A DNA stretch of 64,000 nt from contig CAKRES010000008.1 of NCBI GenBank assembly GCA_934317845.1, forward strand, positions 1 to 64,000, given 5' to 3'. The notes under the pieces were generated by a model that had not been told where the DNA came from, searched no databases, and was given only the letters and a program-made list of their open reading frames with translations. How positions within the stretch are numbered: position 1 is the first letter of the stretch; the number at the start of each line of letters is the position of its first letter. Position numbers and translations under genes: made by a program. Positions 8,085 to 17,018 of this stretch are shown here, one piece after another. This DNA is from an uncultured Lachnospiraceae bacterium. Its GTDB lineage: Bacteria > Bacillota > Clostridia > Lachnospirales > Lachnospiraceae.

Positions 8085-8867
8085 TTATTCTTCTTCCTGA
8101 TAATAAATGACGACGACCGAAGTATTGTCCTGACTGGTAAGAGATGACAATACTGCTGTTTCTGTCAAGTCATCTGCTGCCGTCTGCGCATCCGGAAAAT
8201 GAGATACACAGATCTCATGGATCTTTTCCTCCGGCAACGTCCGATAGAGTCCATCACTGCACAACAAAACGACATCCTTTGGCTGCAGCAGAAATGGATC
8301 TAAGTTAATATCCATCAGTGAAACATTTCCAATTCCTAAAAAACTGATCAATGCTTCCGCCTTGCTTTCTTCCTGCTCATACATTTCCTTGGTGATCTCA
8401 CCGCTTTTCAGTGCCTGATCCAAGCGCATCCGGTAATTATGATCCCGGTTGACTGCCATGATCTCTTTTCCACGCAGAATGTAGATCCGGCTGTCCCCCA
8501 CGGAAAGCCAATAAAGCGCATTCTGCTCAATGATCGCAGCCACTACCGTTGTTCCTGCACCGAGCAGTTTTTGCTCCTCATCTGCCAGCTCATGCACCAC
8601 CGTATCCATCTCGATCGCCTCCTGGCGCATGAAATAGGGAATCTTCATGGTGCGATCCCGCTTCTCGTAATCTTCTGCAAATGTCTGCAATGCGGTCTGG
8701 CTCGCAAGTGCACCGCCATTTAATCCACCCATTCCATCGCAAAGCACTGCCATCGCAGAATCCTTATGAACTTCTCCATAGACACTGTCCTGTTGATCCG
8801 GTCTTGTTCCGATCAGACTGGATACCCCCAGTGACAATCGCCTTGGTTTCTTATTCGTATCACACAT
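8085..8867 (-). CDS. PP2C-family protein phosphatase
   Basis: 260 aa, a full PP2C (PPM) catalytic domain without membrane segments. Metal-binding Asp residues sit in LCDGMGG (Asp44), LLCSDGLY and SQDNTSVVV. The start QQDSVYG replaces the usual NEDS motif. It removes phosphate from Ser/Thr residues, probably opposing the adjacent kinase. The ATG overlaps the end of the kinase gene by 8 bases and has AGGAG six bases before it, so translation is coupled. Confidence 0.88.
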   Translation of the reverse strand: MCDTNKKPRRLSLGVSSLIGTRPDQQDSVYGEVHKDSAMAVLCDGMGGLNGGALASQTALQTFAEDYEKRDRTMKIPYFMRQEAIEMDTVVHELADEEQKLLGAGTTVVAAIIEQNALYWLSVGDSRIYILRGKEIMAVNRDHNYRMRLDQALKSGEITKEMYEQEESKAEALISFLGIGNVSLMDINLDPFLLQPKDVVLLCSDGLYRTLPEEKIHEICVSHFPDAQTAADDLTETAVLSSLTSQDNTSVVVIYYQEEE

Positions 8868-10080
8868 GCATGACTCCTACTTTCATAACTGTATTTCTGT
8901 CTCCAATGGAAAATGTCTGTCCCGGCAGTAGTTCATGCAGTGTTCCCTGTGCAAGACGAACTCCGTTTACATACGTACCATTTGTGGAATAATCTTCCAG
9001 ATAAAAACGATCCTTTTCTGAATCATAGTATATCTCACAGTGATGTTTACTCACGTAAAGATTTTTTGGAATTGCAATATCTGACTGTTTGGAACGTCCT
9101 ACCGTAATGATCGTATCTTTTAAAATATTAAAACGTCGCCCAGCATGTTCTCCTTTGATCGACTCTACATAAGGAGAGATCACTACCTTATCATCATAAA
9201 GTGTGGTATCCAGTCCCAGTTCCACCATAAACTGCTTCATATCCTGCGTACGCTCCCGGTAATCAAGCATCAGCGCATGATCTACCGCCCGCGATAATTC
9301 CGGGGTCAATTCCGGGAAAATGACACGAAGTGGAATATAAGACTCCCCGCTCAGTCGTTCCGGAGCAGTCGGGATCATCATTCCGGTCATACAGTAATAC
9401 ATCGTCCCCGCTAAGGAATATACATCCGTAAAGCTGCCCTGCACGCCCCGCTGTGAATACTGTTCCGGCGGAGCAAAGCCCGGCTTTAATGCAATGGATG
9501 CTGTTTCATTGCGCACACTCAGATTGTTTTTGGCATTTCCAAAATCAATCACCCTGACTTCATTGTTCGTTGTGATAAAAATATTATCCGGACTGACATC
9601 CCGATGAAAAATCCCTTTTAATTCATGTACTTTGTTCAAAGCGTATGCGACATTTCCTATGATTGCCAATGTCTCACCGCTTCCAAGCCGTCCATTCTTT
9701 TCCTTCAGATGCTCCTTGAGCGTCTTTCCCTCCAGATACTGCATAATAAAATACGAAGTATTGTTCTGGTTGAAGCAGTCCATAACCGGAACGATACCCG
9801 GAATGGAATCCAGACGTCTGAGTACATCGGCTTCCTCTAAGAATTTCTTTCGTCCATGTTCCAAAGAGGTCACGGAATCTGTTGATTTTGGTTCGATACG
9901 ATAACCATCCTCTGCACGCCGGCACAGAGAATTTGGGGCATACTCTTTCATTGCATACACCTTGTCGGTATAGACATCCAGTACCTTATAGGTGATGCCA
10001 AACCCTCCGATGCCTATTACATCCATGATCTTATAACGATTTTTGATCGTCTGGTGTATCGGTAATGTGAACTGTCCCAT
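8860..10080 (-). CDS. Ser/Thr protein kinase with C-terminal FHA domain
   Basis: 406 aa. Residues ~15-280 are a Hanks-type kinase: glycine loop GIGGFGITYK, Lys45 in YAMKEYAP, catalytic HRDVSPDN (Asp161), DFGNAKN (Asp179) and APPEQYSQRG. Residues ~310-400 form an FHA domain (VGRSKQSDIAIP, YVSKHHCEIYYD, STNGTYVNG). There is no transmembrane or PASTA segment, so it is a soluble kinase unlike PrkC. Kinase, two PP2C phosphatases and FHA readers are encoded together, which points to a closed phospho-signalling circuit. The FHA domain may bind the kinase's own phosphothreonines. Confidence 0.92.
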   Translation of the reverse strand: MGQFTLPIHQTIKNRYKIMDVIGIGGFGITYKVLDVYTDKVYAMKEYAPNSLCRRAEDGYRIEPKSTDSVTSLEHGRKKFLEEADVLRRLDSIPGIVPVMDCFNQNNTSYFIMQYLEGKTLKEHLKEKNGRLGSGETLAIIGNVAYALNKVHELKGIFHRDVSPDNIFITTNNEVRVIDFGNAKNNLSVRNETASIALKPGFAPPEQYSQRGVQGSFTDVYSLAGTMYYCMTGMMIPTAPERLSGESYIPLRVIFPELTPELSRAVDHALMLDYRERTQDMKQFMVELGLDTTLYDDKVVISPYVESIKGEHAGRRFNILKDTIITVGRSKQSDIAIPKNLYVSKHHCEIYYDSEKDRFYLEDYSTNGTYVNGVRLAQGTLHELLPGQTFSIGDRNTVMKVGVMHV

Positions 10081-10105
10081 TTGTTATGTCCCCGCCTTTC
10101 CAACG

Positions 10106-10474
10106 TTAATCCAGTCGGAAATTATTTCCTGACTGTCCAATAATGATAAATGTTCCCTTTGGAACAATACGGCTTTTTCCTTTCTCAATGCGCTCTCTTC
10201 CAATGAATGTTCCATTAGTGGAGTGATCTGTCACAATGTACGTGTGATCCTGTGGATCAAATGTGATCGTACAGTGCATCCGGCTCACGTTATTGTCATC
10301 AATGATCAGCTCTGAACATGCCGGGTCACGACCAATGACCACACTGCCGTCAAACTCGATCTTGCTGCCCTCATACTGCCCTTTGGTTGCCGTAAGTGTT
10401 GTAATCGTGCTTAACTGTTCTTCTTCCTGATCTTCCTGCCGTTCACTGGCCTGAAAAAATCTTAATAATCCCAT
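10106..10474 (-). CDS. Stand-alone FHA-domain protein
   Basis: 122 aa. An acidic N-terminal stretch (residues ~10-20) precedes a single FHA domain with VVIGRDPACSELII, NNVSRMHCTITFD and STNGTFIGRERI, the conserved Gly-Arg, Ser-x-x-His and Asn-Gly residues. The start has AGGAGG six bases upstream. It lies between a PP2C gene and the kinase gene, so it is the likely phosphorylated adaptor or reader of that kinase. In related systems (GarA, FhaA) the Thr-rich segment before FHA is the kinase target; here TITTLTATKG at about 23-32 is a candidate. Confidence 0.85.
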   Translation of the reverse strand: MGLLRFFQASERQEDQEEEQLSTITTLTATKGQYEGSKIEFDGSVVIGRDPACSELIIDDNNVSRMHCTITFDPQDHTYIVTDHSTNGTFIGRERIEKGKSRIVPKGTFIIIGQSGNNFRLD

Positions 10475-10504
10475 GCTGCTACCTCCTGAATCTGTTCCCT
10501 GTTT

Positions 10505-11251
10505 CTATTGTTCTGCTTTCTCCTGCGTAACCCATACAACCACCGCAGAATAATTGTCCATATTCTGCCCATGTCCCTGCATTTTCACATGTGCCGCCAT
10601 CTCAGCAAGCCATTGTTCCACGCTGTCTGCTTCATTTAAAAGCTGCTGCATCTTCGCTTCCACAATGTGCTCCCAGAAACCATCGGAGCATAATAAAAAT
10701 GCCTGTTTCTCTTTTACGGAAATCGGTTCGGATAAGGTAAACTCATCTTTTTCCCATGGTCTGCCCATCGCCTTCAATAACCGGTTCCGATCCGGATGAT
10801 GTCTGATCTCGTCTTCTGTAATTTCACCCGCATATACTAAAATCTGTGGGACACTGTGGTCAAGCGTATGTGTAACCAGCGTGCCATTCTCAAAATAATA
10901 TAATCTGGAATCTCCCACATGCGCCCATTGAATGGCAGAACCAATCGATAAGAGCACCATCGTTGTCATCATATCACCATATGCGTTTTTCTGTTTGGTA
11001 TCACATAACTCCTGTTGTGCGCTGCGGAATGTCTCCTCCAAAAAGTCCGGTGCCAAACGTTTCTCCGGCTGCAAAAAACAAGACTCCACTGCCTCACACA
11101 CTGTTTTGGAAGCAACTTCACCAAAACCATGTCCGCCGAGTCCATCTGCAACACCAAACATGTACTGTCCCTCTGTCTCTATAGTCAACACCGCGTCCTC
11201 ATTATAACTGCGATCCCCAGCCATAGAAATACTGGCATACTGCACCTTCAT
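10505..11251 (-). CDS. PP2C-family protein phosphatase
   Basis: 248 aa from the ATG at 11251 (AAAGG seven bases upstream); the frame extends to 11335 but the added residues do not fit the family. Classic PP2C motifs: DRSYNEDA, FGVADGLGG (Asp36), AHVGDSRLYYF, LLCSDGFWE and NMDNYSAVVV. It opens the five-gene phospho-signalling operon, 30 bases before the FHA gene. It differs clearly from the second PP2C in the operon, so the two probably act on different substrates. Confidence 0.88.
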   Translation of the reverse strand: MKVQYASISMAGDRSYNEDAVLTIETEGQYMFGVADGLGGHGFGEVASKTVCEAVESCFLQPEKRLAPDFLEETFRSAQQELCDTKQKNAYGDMMTTMVLLSIGSAIQWAHVGDSRLYYFENGTLVTHTLDHSVPQILVYAGEITEDEIRHHPDRNRLLKAMGRPWEKDEFTLSEPISVKEKQAFLLCSDGFWEHIVEAKMQQLLNEADSVEQWLAEMAAHVKMQGHGQNMDNYSAVVVWVTQEKAEQ

Positions 11252-11330
11252 TCTTTTACCTTTTTCACTTTTTGTCATCTGTCCTAAGCTCCTGCATTTA
11301 TACTGCCACCTTCTACACATTCTAGTATAC

Positions 11331-11362
11331 AACAAAACTGCCCATTAGAAAATAGGCAGTTG
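11331..11362 (-). terminator. Terminator after the kinase-like fusion gene
   Basis: AACTGCC and GGGCAGTT arms around an AT-rich loop, then TTTGTTGT, on the minus strand between the fusion gene and the PP2C operon. Confidence 0.6.
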
Positions 11363-11418
11363 TTAGTTTTGTATAAAATTTTTCCGATTCTCATTTGATT
11401 CAAGTTAAATTGCACAAA

Positions 11419-12855
11419 TTATAGAATATCCCATAAAGGTTCCAAATGATATATACCATTATAGAATGCACCACATATAGAGTCGTAATCCTCCCATGCG
11501 TAAGAAGTAAGAGAAAGCCAGAAGATCGTATGAATAAAACGAAGCGTCATACGGTCTGCCTCGTCACCCAGCAGTTCCAGATAAAACTCCTCCATATCTT
11601 CCCAGTGATTAGAACCAGTCTGTACCTCAACCTCATTTTCATGGATCGTAAGTGAAAAATTCTTGTTATTAAACTGATCGAAGTTACCAACCACGGAATA
11701 GTAAAGCTTTGCCCAGTCATATTTGGCATCTCCATAAAGCTCTGTAAAGCCAAAATAACCGCGCGGATCGATCAGGATCGGTTCTCTGCCTTCATCCGTT
11801 TCCCGAAACATGATATTGGAAAACGTACAATCTCCATGAATCACAGTAAATTTCTCTGTCGCAAGCTTATCCGTCAGTTGTTCAAATGCTTTCTTGTGAA
11901 ATAAAACGTTACGACAGCGGCGTTTGTTGACCACAATTTCCTCCTGATCGGCAAATGGGATCACGTCCCGCACCTTATTTAGACGGTCAAACGTCTTCTC
12001 CGCATAAGCATCCTTCAAGCTTGCTTTCTCTGCCGGAATTTTCCCAAGTGCGTGCAGTTTTTTCAGCATGTCTACAGTATCTGTAAGCATCGCTGCCTTT
12101 TCTTCGTAGGTCAGATGCTCATAGGCATACATATTTTTCCCTGTGATACGCTCCATGATAAAGGGTTCGTAACTGTAAATACGCGGCAGTTGTTCAAACC
12201 CCATCTGCTGTACCGACTGATACCATGAGATCTCGCGTGCTGCAAGCTTAAGCCCCTGCGCATCACGCCCCTCTTTTAATATGAATTCCTCAGACCACTC
12301 CATCTGATTAAACGGGCGGCAATGCCGGTCCACCACCTGGGTCACTTTTTCTATAGAATCATAACAAACGCTGTCTTTCAAATCCCATTCTGTTGTCCGT
12401 GCAGGGTTCACGGCATCTGCGAAAAACTGTTCCACCAGTGTTTCCGTATCCTTTGCTTCCCCCATCTGGCACAGCAAAGCAGCATGTTTTCCATCGATCT
12501 GTCCAAGAAGCGTATCATTTTCTTCCGGAAACTCACAATTCTTTGCCAGGATCACATTTCCCTTAAGCAGCAATGCCTGCCGGTCAGGCTGCCATTTTTC
12601 CTTTATCGTATCACGAAGCTGTTCTCGCTTTATGATCGTTACATCTCCCTTAAAAAAAGAAGATACATACCGCTTTAATACGTCAAATTGATAATCTCCC
12701 ACTACAATATAATGTGCTTTAGGAAATCGTTGAAACAAATGAAACAGGATCGGACAATTATCCACCGGCACCAATGCATTTGGCTTATTTTTCGTATAAT
12801 GCGCCAATGCCCCGCCGCGCTCCTCCGCCTGAACCAGAATATATTGTAACTGCAT
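11419..12855 (-). CDS. Nucleotidyltransferase-like / choline-or-aminoglycoside-kinase-like fusion protein
   Basis: 478 aa; start chosen at the ATG 12855 with AGGAG seven bases before it. Residues 1-~210 look like a degenerate sugar-nucleotidyltransferase (ILVQAEERGGALAHYTKNKP in place of the usual glycine-rich GxGxR loop). Residues ~220-478 are an APH/choline-kinase fold with the Brenner motif VIHGDCTFSNIMF and metal-binding LIDPRGYFG. Such fusions occur in surface-polysaccharide and phosphocholine pathways, where the kinase phosphorylates a small alcohol or sugar. The degraded loop suggests the first domain may bind but not catalyse. Substrate is unknown. Confidence 0.7.
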   Translation of the reverse strand: MQLQYILVQAEERGGALAHYTKNKPNALVPVDNCPILFHLFQRFPKAHYIVVGDYQFDVLKRYVSSFFKGDVTIIKREQLRDTIKEKWQPDRQALLLKGNVILAKNCEFPEENDTLLGQIDGKHAALLCQMGEAKDTETLVEQFFADAVNPARTTEWDLKDSVCYDSIEKVTQVVDRHCRPFNQMEWSEEFILKEGRDAQGLKLAAREISWYQSVQQMGFEQLPRIYSYEPFIMERITGKNMYAYEHLTYEEKAAMLTDTVDMLKKLHALGKIPAEKASLKDAYAEKTFDRLNKVRDVIPFADQEEIVVNKRRCRNVLFHKKAFEQLTDKLATEKFTVIHGDCTFSNIMFRETDEGREPILIDPRGYFGFTELYGDAKYDWAKLYYSVVGNFDQFNNKNFSLTIHENEVEVQTGSNHWEDMEEFYLELLGDEADRMTLRFIHTIFWLSLTSYAWEDYDSICGAFYNGIYHLEPLWDIL

Positions 12856-12951
12856 ACTGCAACTCCTTATGTCAGTTTGATTTTTCATGCTTATCCACTA
12901 TTTTACTAATAATCACAAGGATTTGCAAGAGGGCATAAATCAGCTCGCTTT

Positions 12952-13407
12952 TTATACTTCCCTTTTCTGCGCCATCTGAATCAGTTTTTCCAACGAGGCA
13001 GCAAAACGTACATCATCCTCTGCTGTCCTCTTTTTCGGCCCCTTCACATGATTCTTATGGGTAGCCTTTCTTGCCTTTTTATTCAGATGTCGTTCCATCA
13101 GCATCCGGTCGATATTTTCATTCGTATACCATTTGCCCGACTGGTGGATCGCATATGCTCCTTTCCCAAGTGCCATGGCAGCCACCCCGTAATCCTGCGA
13201 CACTACAATATCTCCCCGGTGGCAAATGCTGATCAGCTTATAATCCACCGCATCTGCTCCGGCTCCTACCACAACTACCTCGCTGTAATCTGAAGTAAGC
13301 ACATGATTAGTATCACAAAGAAGTGTGACCGGAATATCATATTTTTGAGCGATCTGTTCGGTAATACGGACAACCGGACAGGCATCCGCGTCAATCAATA
13401 GGTGCAT
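12952..13407 (-). CDS. YaiI/YqxD family protein (DUF188, UPF0178)
   Basis: 151 aa, the usual length. Opening LLIDADACPV, the middle VVVVGAGADAVDY, IVVSQDYGVAAMAL, and the NENID and RH motifs are diagnostic of the UPF0178 family. The family is related to NYN/PIN nucleases by its conserved Asp residues, but its substrate is not established. Strong AGGAGG site. It lies 96 bases upstream of the kinase fusion in the same direction. Confidence 0.9.
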   Translation of the reverse strand: MHLLIDADACPVVRITEQIAQKYDIPVTLLCDTNHVLTSDYSEVVVVGAGADAVDYKLISICHRGDIVVSQDYGVAAMALGKGAYAIHQSGKWYTNENIDRMLMERHLNKKARKATHKNHVKGPKKRTAEDDVRFAASLEKLIQMAQKREV

Positions 13408-13454
13408 GGTTTTCCTCCTATGAATGTTCTATTACATTTCCTTTTCGATTAAAA

Positions 13455-13481
13455 AGAGGCATACCAAACCTGATATGCCTC
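13455..13481 (-). terminator. Terminator after the GGGtGRT gene
   Basis: GAGGCATA and TATGCCTC arms with a 10-base loop, followed on the minus strand by CTTTTT. Confidence 0.75.
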
Positions 13482-13574
13482 CTTCTTTATTCGCATTTGT
13501 ATAACCAAGTGTGTGCAACGGGTGCTTATTTACCGTTATCCACAATTGTTTAAAGCCTTATTTTATGCGGTTTT

Positions 13575-14585
13575 TTAGAATTTACCAGCGTCTGCGGCTT
13601 CCTGAACAGCTACAGCTACAGCTACCGTCATACCAACCATTGGGTTGTTTCCGGCACCGATCAGACCCATCATCTCTACGTGAGCTGGTACAGAAGATGA
13701 TCCTGCGAACTGTGCATCAGAGTGCATACGTCCTAACGTATCTGTCATACCATAAGAAGCAGGACCTGCTGCCATGTTATCTGGATGTAAGGTACGTCCT
13801 GTACCACCACCGGATGCTACAGAGAAGTATTTCTTACCCTGCTCTAAACACTCTTTCTTGTATGTTCCTGCTACTGGATGCTGGAAACGTGTAGGGTTGG
13901 TTGAGTTACCAGTGATAGATACATCAACACCCTCTTTGTGCATGATCGCAACACCCTCTGGTACAGAGTTCGCACCATAGCAGTTAACCTTTGCACGAAG
14001 TCCCTCAGAATAAGACTTACGGAATACTTCTTTTACTTCGTTTGTATAAGGATCGTACTCTGTCTCAACAAAAGTAAATCCATTGATACGGGAAATGATC
14101 TGAGCTGCATCTTTTCCTAAACCGTTTAAGATAACACGTAAAGGCTCTTTACGAACTTTGTTTGCTTTCTCTGCGATACCGATTGCTCCCTCAGCAGCTG
14201 CGAATGACTCATGTCCTGCTAAGAATGCGAAACATTTGGTATCTTCTTCCAGTAACATCTTACCTAAGTTACCATGTCCTAAACCTACTTTACGAGTATC
14301 TGCAACAGAACCCGGAATACAGAAAGACTGAAGTCCTTCTCCGATTGCTGCTGCTGCGTCTGCTGCTCTTCTGCATCCCTTCTTGATCGCGATAGCAGCA
14401 CCTACTGTATATGCCCAGCAAGCGTTCTCAAAACAAATTGGCTGGATAGCCTTGATCTGATCGTATACATTAAGACCAGCATCTTTGGTGATCTTCTCTG
14501 CTTCTTCGATAGAGGAGATACCGTAGCTTGCTAATACTTCATTGATCTGTTTAATTCTTCTTTCATATGATTCAAATAATGCCAT
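13575..14585 (-). CDS. GGGtGRT-family protein
   Basis: 336 aa. The family is named after its signature, here VASGGGTGRTLHPDN. Other visible blocks are LAGHESFAAAEGAIGIAEKANK, VPEGVAIMHKEGVDVSITGN and the Gly/Ala-rich C-terminus ending VQEAADAGKF. Its biochemical function is not established. It occurs in anaerobic Firmicutes beside a NifU-like scaffold, as here (19 bases apart), so a role linked to iron-sulfur clusters is likely by association. The ribosome-binding site is very strong and a terminator closes the unit. Confidence 0.88.
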   Translation of the reverse strand: MALFESYERRIKQINEVLASYGISSIEEAEKITKDAGLNVYDQIKAIQPICFENACWAYTVGAAIAIKKGCRRAADAAAAIGEGLQSFCIPGSVADTRKVGLGHGNLGKMLLEEDTKCFAFLAGHESFAAAEGAIGIAEKANKVRKEPLRVILNGLGKDAAQIISRINGFTFVETEYDPYTNEVKEVFRKSYSEGLRAKVNCYGANSVPEGVAIMHKEGVDVSITGNSTNPTRFQHPVAGTYKKECLEQGKKYFSVASGGGTGRTLHPDNMAAGPASYGMTDTLGRMHSDAQFAGSSSVPAHVEMMGLIGAGNNPMVGMTVAVAVAVQEAADAGKF

Positions 14586-14604
14586 TATATCGTTCCTCCT
14601 TCTC

Positions 14605-15309
14605 TTATTTCACTTCTTCGTCAGTACGTGGGTCAATGAGCTTAACAGCGTCAGCTACACGACCATACTGGCCACATGATTTCTCATATGCTGTGTTAGG
14701 GTCATCACCTTTTTTGATGAAGTCAGTCATCTTACCAAGGTTTACGAATTTGTAACCGATGATCAAGTCATCTGCATCTAATGCGATAGCAGTAACATAA
14801 CCCTCAGCCATCTCTAAGTAACGAGGACCCTTCTTTAAGGTACCATACATAGTACCAACCTGAGAACGAAGGCCTTTACCTAAATCTTCCAGACCAGCAC
14901 CGATTGCAAGTCCATCCTCAGAGAATGCGCTCTGTGAACGACCGTATACGATCTGTAAGAACAACTCTCTCATAGCTGTGTTGATAGCATCACAAACTAA
15001 GTCTGTGTTCAGTGCTTCCATTACAGTTAAGCCAGGAAGGATCTCAGATGCCATAGCAGCAGAGTGGGTCATACCGGAACAACCGATCGTCTCTACCAAT
15101 GCCTCCTGAATGATTCCTTCTTTTACATTCAGAGTCAGCTTACATGCACCCTGCTGTGGTGCACACCAGCCTACACCATGTGTAAATCCGGAAATATCCT
15201 TAACTTCTTTTGCCTGTACCCATTTTGCTTCCTCAGGAATTGGTGCACATCCATGATGTACGCCCTGAGCTACTGGACACATGTTTTCTACTTCTTGTGA
15301 ATAAATCAT
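14605..15309 (-). CDS. NifU/IscU-like iron-sulfur cluster scaffold protein
   Basis: 234 aa, longer than a ~130 aa IscU. The N-terminal half contains the NifU-like core: VGWCAPQQGAC, ETIGCSGMTHSAAMASEILPG and the AINTAMREL region, giving conserved cysteines that can hold a nascent cluster. The C-terminal ~110 residues (KGLRSQVGTMYG, PRYLEMAEGYV) are not recognised. It is the first gene of a two-gene unit with the GGGtGRT protein. GGAG site seven bases before the ATG. The 5' leader carries a stem-loop (15341-15372). Confidence 0.82.
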   Translation of the reverse strand: MIYSQEVENMCPVAQGVHHGCAPIPEEAKWVQAKEVKDISGFTHGVGWCAPQQGACKLTLNVKEGIIQEALVETIGCSGMTHSAAMASEILPGLTVMEALNTDLVCDAINTAMRELFLQIVYGRSQSAFSEDGLAIGAGLEDLGKGLRSQVGTMYGTLKKGPRYLEMAEGYVTAIALDADDLIIGYKFVNLGKMTDFIKKGDDPNTAYEKSCGQYGRVADAVKLIDPRTDEEVK

Positions 15310-15340
15310 GTTGAAACTCCTTTCAATTGTGAATATTTAA

Positions 15341-15372
15341 GGGTTCGGAAGCTGCTTCCAACCGAATCCCAC
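15341..15372 (-). other. Stem-loop in the leader of the NifU-like/GGGtGRT unit
   Basis: GGGTTCGG (15341-15348) and CCGAATCCC (15361-15369) form an imperfect outer stem around the inner arms GGAAGC and GCTTCC. No T-tract follows, so it looks like mRNA structure rather than a terminator. Confidence 0.45.
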
Positions 15373-15446
15373 TATGTCCTATTTTCGCATAAACCACGCA
15401 ATTAGTCTATACCATTTCTTTATTTTTTTCGACTTTTTCCCTGCAT

Positions 15447-16313
15447 TTAATTTAAACATTGCAAAAAAGCATCGACCTTCTGGGCCTCTGTCTCATACCA
15501 CTTTACCTCATTTCCATTTTTTGTAATGGAAAAACACTTGGTATAAACTTCCATCACAAAGGTGTCTCCGTCGCACCGGAAAATATACTCCCGTTTCGAA
15601 GCTCCTTCTACATCTGCAGGTTTACTCTCACTTTCCGTCCCTTTATTCTCCTGAAACGAAAGTGCAAGCGTCCGTATTTCTTTTTCTTCTAAAAAGCGAT
15701 CCTGTTCATATGCCATCTGGCTTTCATATAGCTGAGTTTCAAAAGATCGGCTTGGAAGTTTTGCGCTCTGCTCTGTCCCAAACGTTCCCAGTCCAAGACG
15801 GGAAGCCCCTGCCACATAATAAACCGTGTCCGGGATTTCATCAAAGACTACATAATCATCCTCATAGACCGAACACTGGCTGACGGTATTGTCTTCATTA
15901 TAGAGTGTATAGGTAAACTGGCTCGTCTGTTCCGAAAGGAACTCTTCCATACGAAACTGTGTCGCGATCGCATTGGAAAATGCTTTTTTCGCCCACTTGA
16001 TCAGCGTGCGATTATCAGAAATCTCATAGCGGCCATCCTGTACTTTTGAAACCTTTACCCGAATAAAATCACTCCGCTTGATGCGTTTTAAGCAGGCATC
16101 TGCCGATACATCCGTTTCCTGGTTTTCCGGCACAGATGCCTTCATTTTTTCATATTTTCGTTCCAGCTCATTATATTTTGTTTCAAGATTTTGATAGGTA
16201 CCGGTAGCTTTTACCTCTTCTGCGGTAAGCTCCTTTTTCCCACATCCATTTGCAAATAAAAGCAATATGATCAGGCATCCTGTGATCCCCGTGAGAACAT
16301 TTTGTTTTTTCAT
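15447..16313 (-). CDS. Predicted lipoprotein of unknown function
   Basis: 288 aa. Signal peptide with positive MKKQ start, hydrophobic core and lipobox FANGC, placing the acylated Cys at about residue 24. A predicted coiled coil (about 40-62, YQNLETKYNELERKYEKMK) follows, then a mixed alpha/beta extracellular part with no motif I recognise. The start has GAGGTG. It is the last gene of the glyA-degV-topB run, 21 bases after the acyltransferase-like gene. Confidence 0.75.
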   Translation of the reverse strand: MKKQNVLTGITGCLIILLLFANGCGKKELTAEEVKATGTYQNLETKYNELERKYEKMKASVPENQETDVSADACLKRIKRSDFIRVKVSKVQDGRYEISDNRTLIKWAKKAFSNAIATQFRMEEFLSEQTSQFTYTLYNEDNTVSQCSVYEDDYVVFDEIPDTVYYVAGASRLGLGTFGTEQSAKLPSRSFETQLYESQMAYEQDRFLEEKEIRTLALSFQENKGTESESKPADVEGASKREYIFRCDGDTFVMEVYTKCFSITKNGNEVKWYETEAQKVDAFLQCLN

Positions 16314-16334
16314 AAAAACACCTCTTATTCAGAA

Positions 16335-17006
16335 CTAACGCTCCTCTTTCGATACAATGGCATCTGCCCGTTTAAAAATGCTGTGTGCCGGCACAACTCC
16401 GCGTACGCACGATACCGGATAAATGTTTGTGTGACAGCCGATCACCGTACCCGGATTCAGTACACTGTTGCATCCAACCTCAACATAATCTCCAAGCATC
16501 GCACCGAATTTTTTCAAACCGGTTGCGATCTGCTCTTCTTTTTCCTTTACTACGACCAGTGTTTTGTCTGACTTCACATTGGAAGTGATAGAGCCTGCTC
16601 CCATATGGGAATGGAAGCCCAGAATAGAGTCACCTACATAATTATAATGTGGCACCTGAACGACGTTGAATAAAATCACATTTTTCAATTCAGTAGAATT
16701 ACCTACCACGCAGTTTTCTCCTACCAGTGCATTTCCACGGATAAATGCACACTGACGCACTTCACTGTTCTTTCCGATGATACATGGACCATTGATATAA
16801 GCAGAATCAAATACTGTTGCCGTTTTATGGATCCAGATATTTTCTCCGCGCTGCTCATATTCCTCTTTTGGCAGCTTTTTTCCAAGCTCTACGATAAAAT
16901 CACCGATATGAGGAAGCACTTCCCATGGATACTCATACTGTTCCATCAGCTCTTTTGCCATCGTCTCATTCAGATCATACATATTTTTAATCTTACATAC
17001 TTCCAT
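16335..17006 (-). CDS. Left-handed beta-helix acyltransferase-like protein (GlmU C-terminal type)
   Basis: 223 aa. Residues ~55-200 are hexapeptide repeats of a left-handed beta helix (IHKTATVFDSAYINGPCIIGKNSEV and following). MGAGSITSNVKSDK resembles the GlmU acetyltransferase region, but the uridylyltransferase domain is missing. Proteins like this are often annotated as UDP-GlcNAc pyrophosphorylase, which the domain content does not support. Expected activity is acyl transfer to a nucleotide sugar. Strong GGAGG site; 12 bases downstream of topB. Confidence 0.75.
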   Translation of the reverse strand: MEVCKIKNMYDLNETMAKELMEQYEYPWEVLPHIGDFIVELGKKLPKEEYEQRGENIWIHKTATVFDSAYINGPCIIGKNSEVRQCAFIRGNALVGENCVVGNSTELKNVILFNVVQVPHYNYVGDSILGFHSHMGAGSITSNVKSDKTLVVVKEKEEQIATGLKKFGAMLGDYVEVGCNSVLNPGTVIGCHTNIYPVSCVRGVVPAHSIFKRADAIVSKEER

Positions 17007-17018
17007 TGTTTCATCCTC

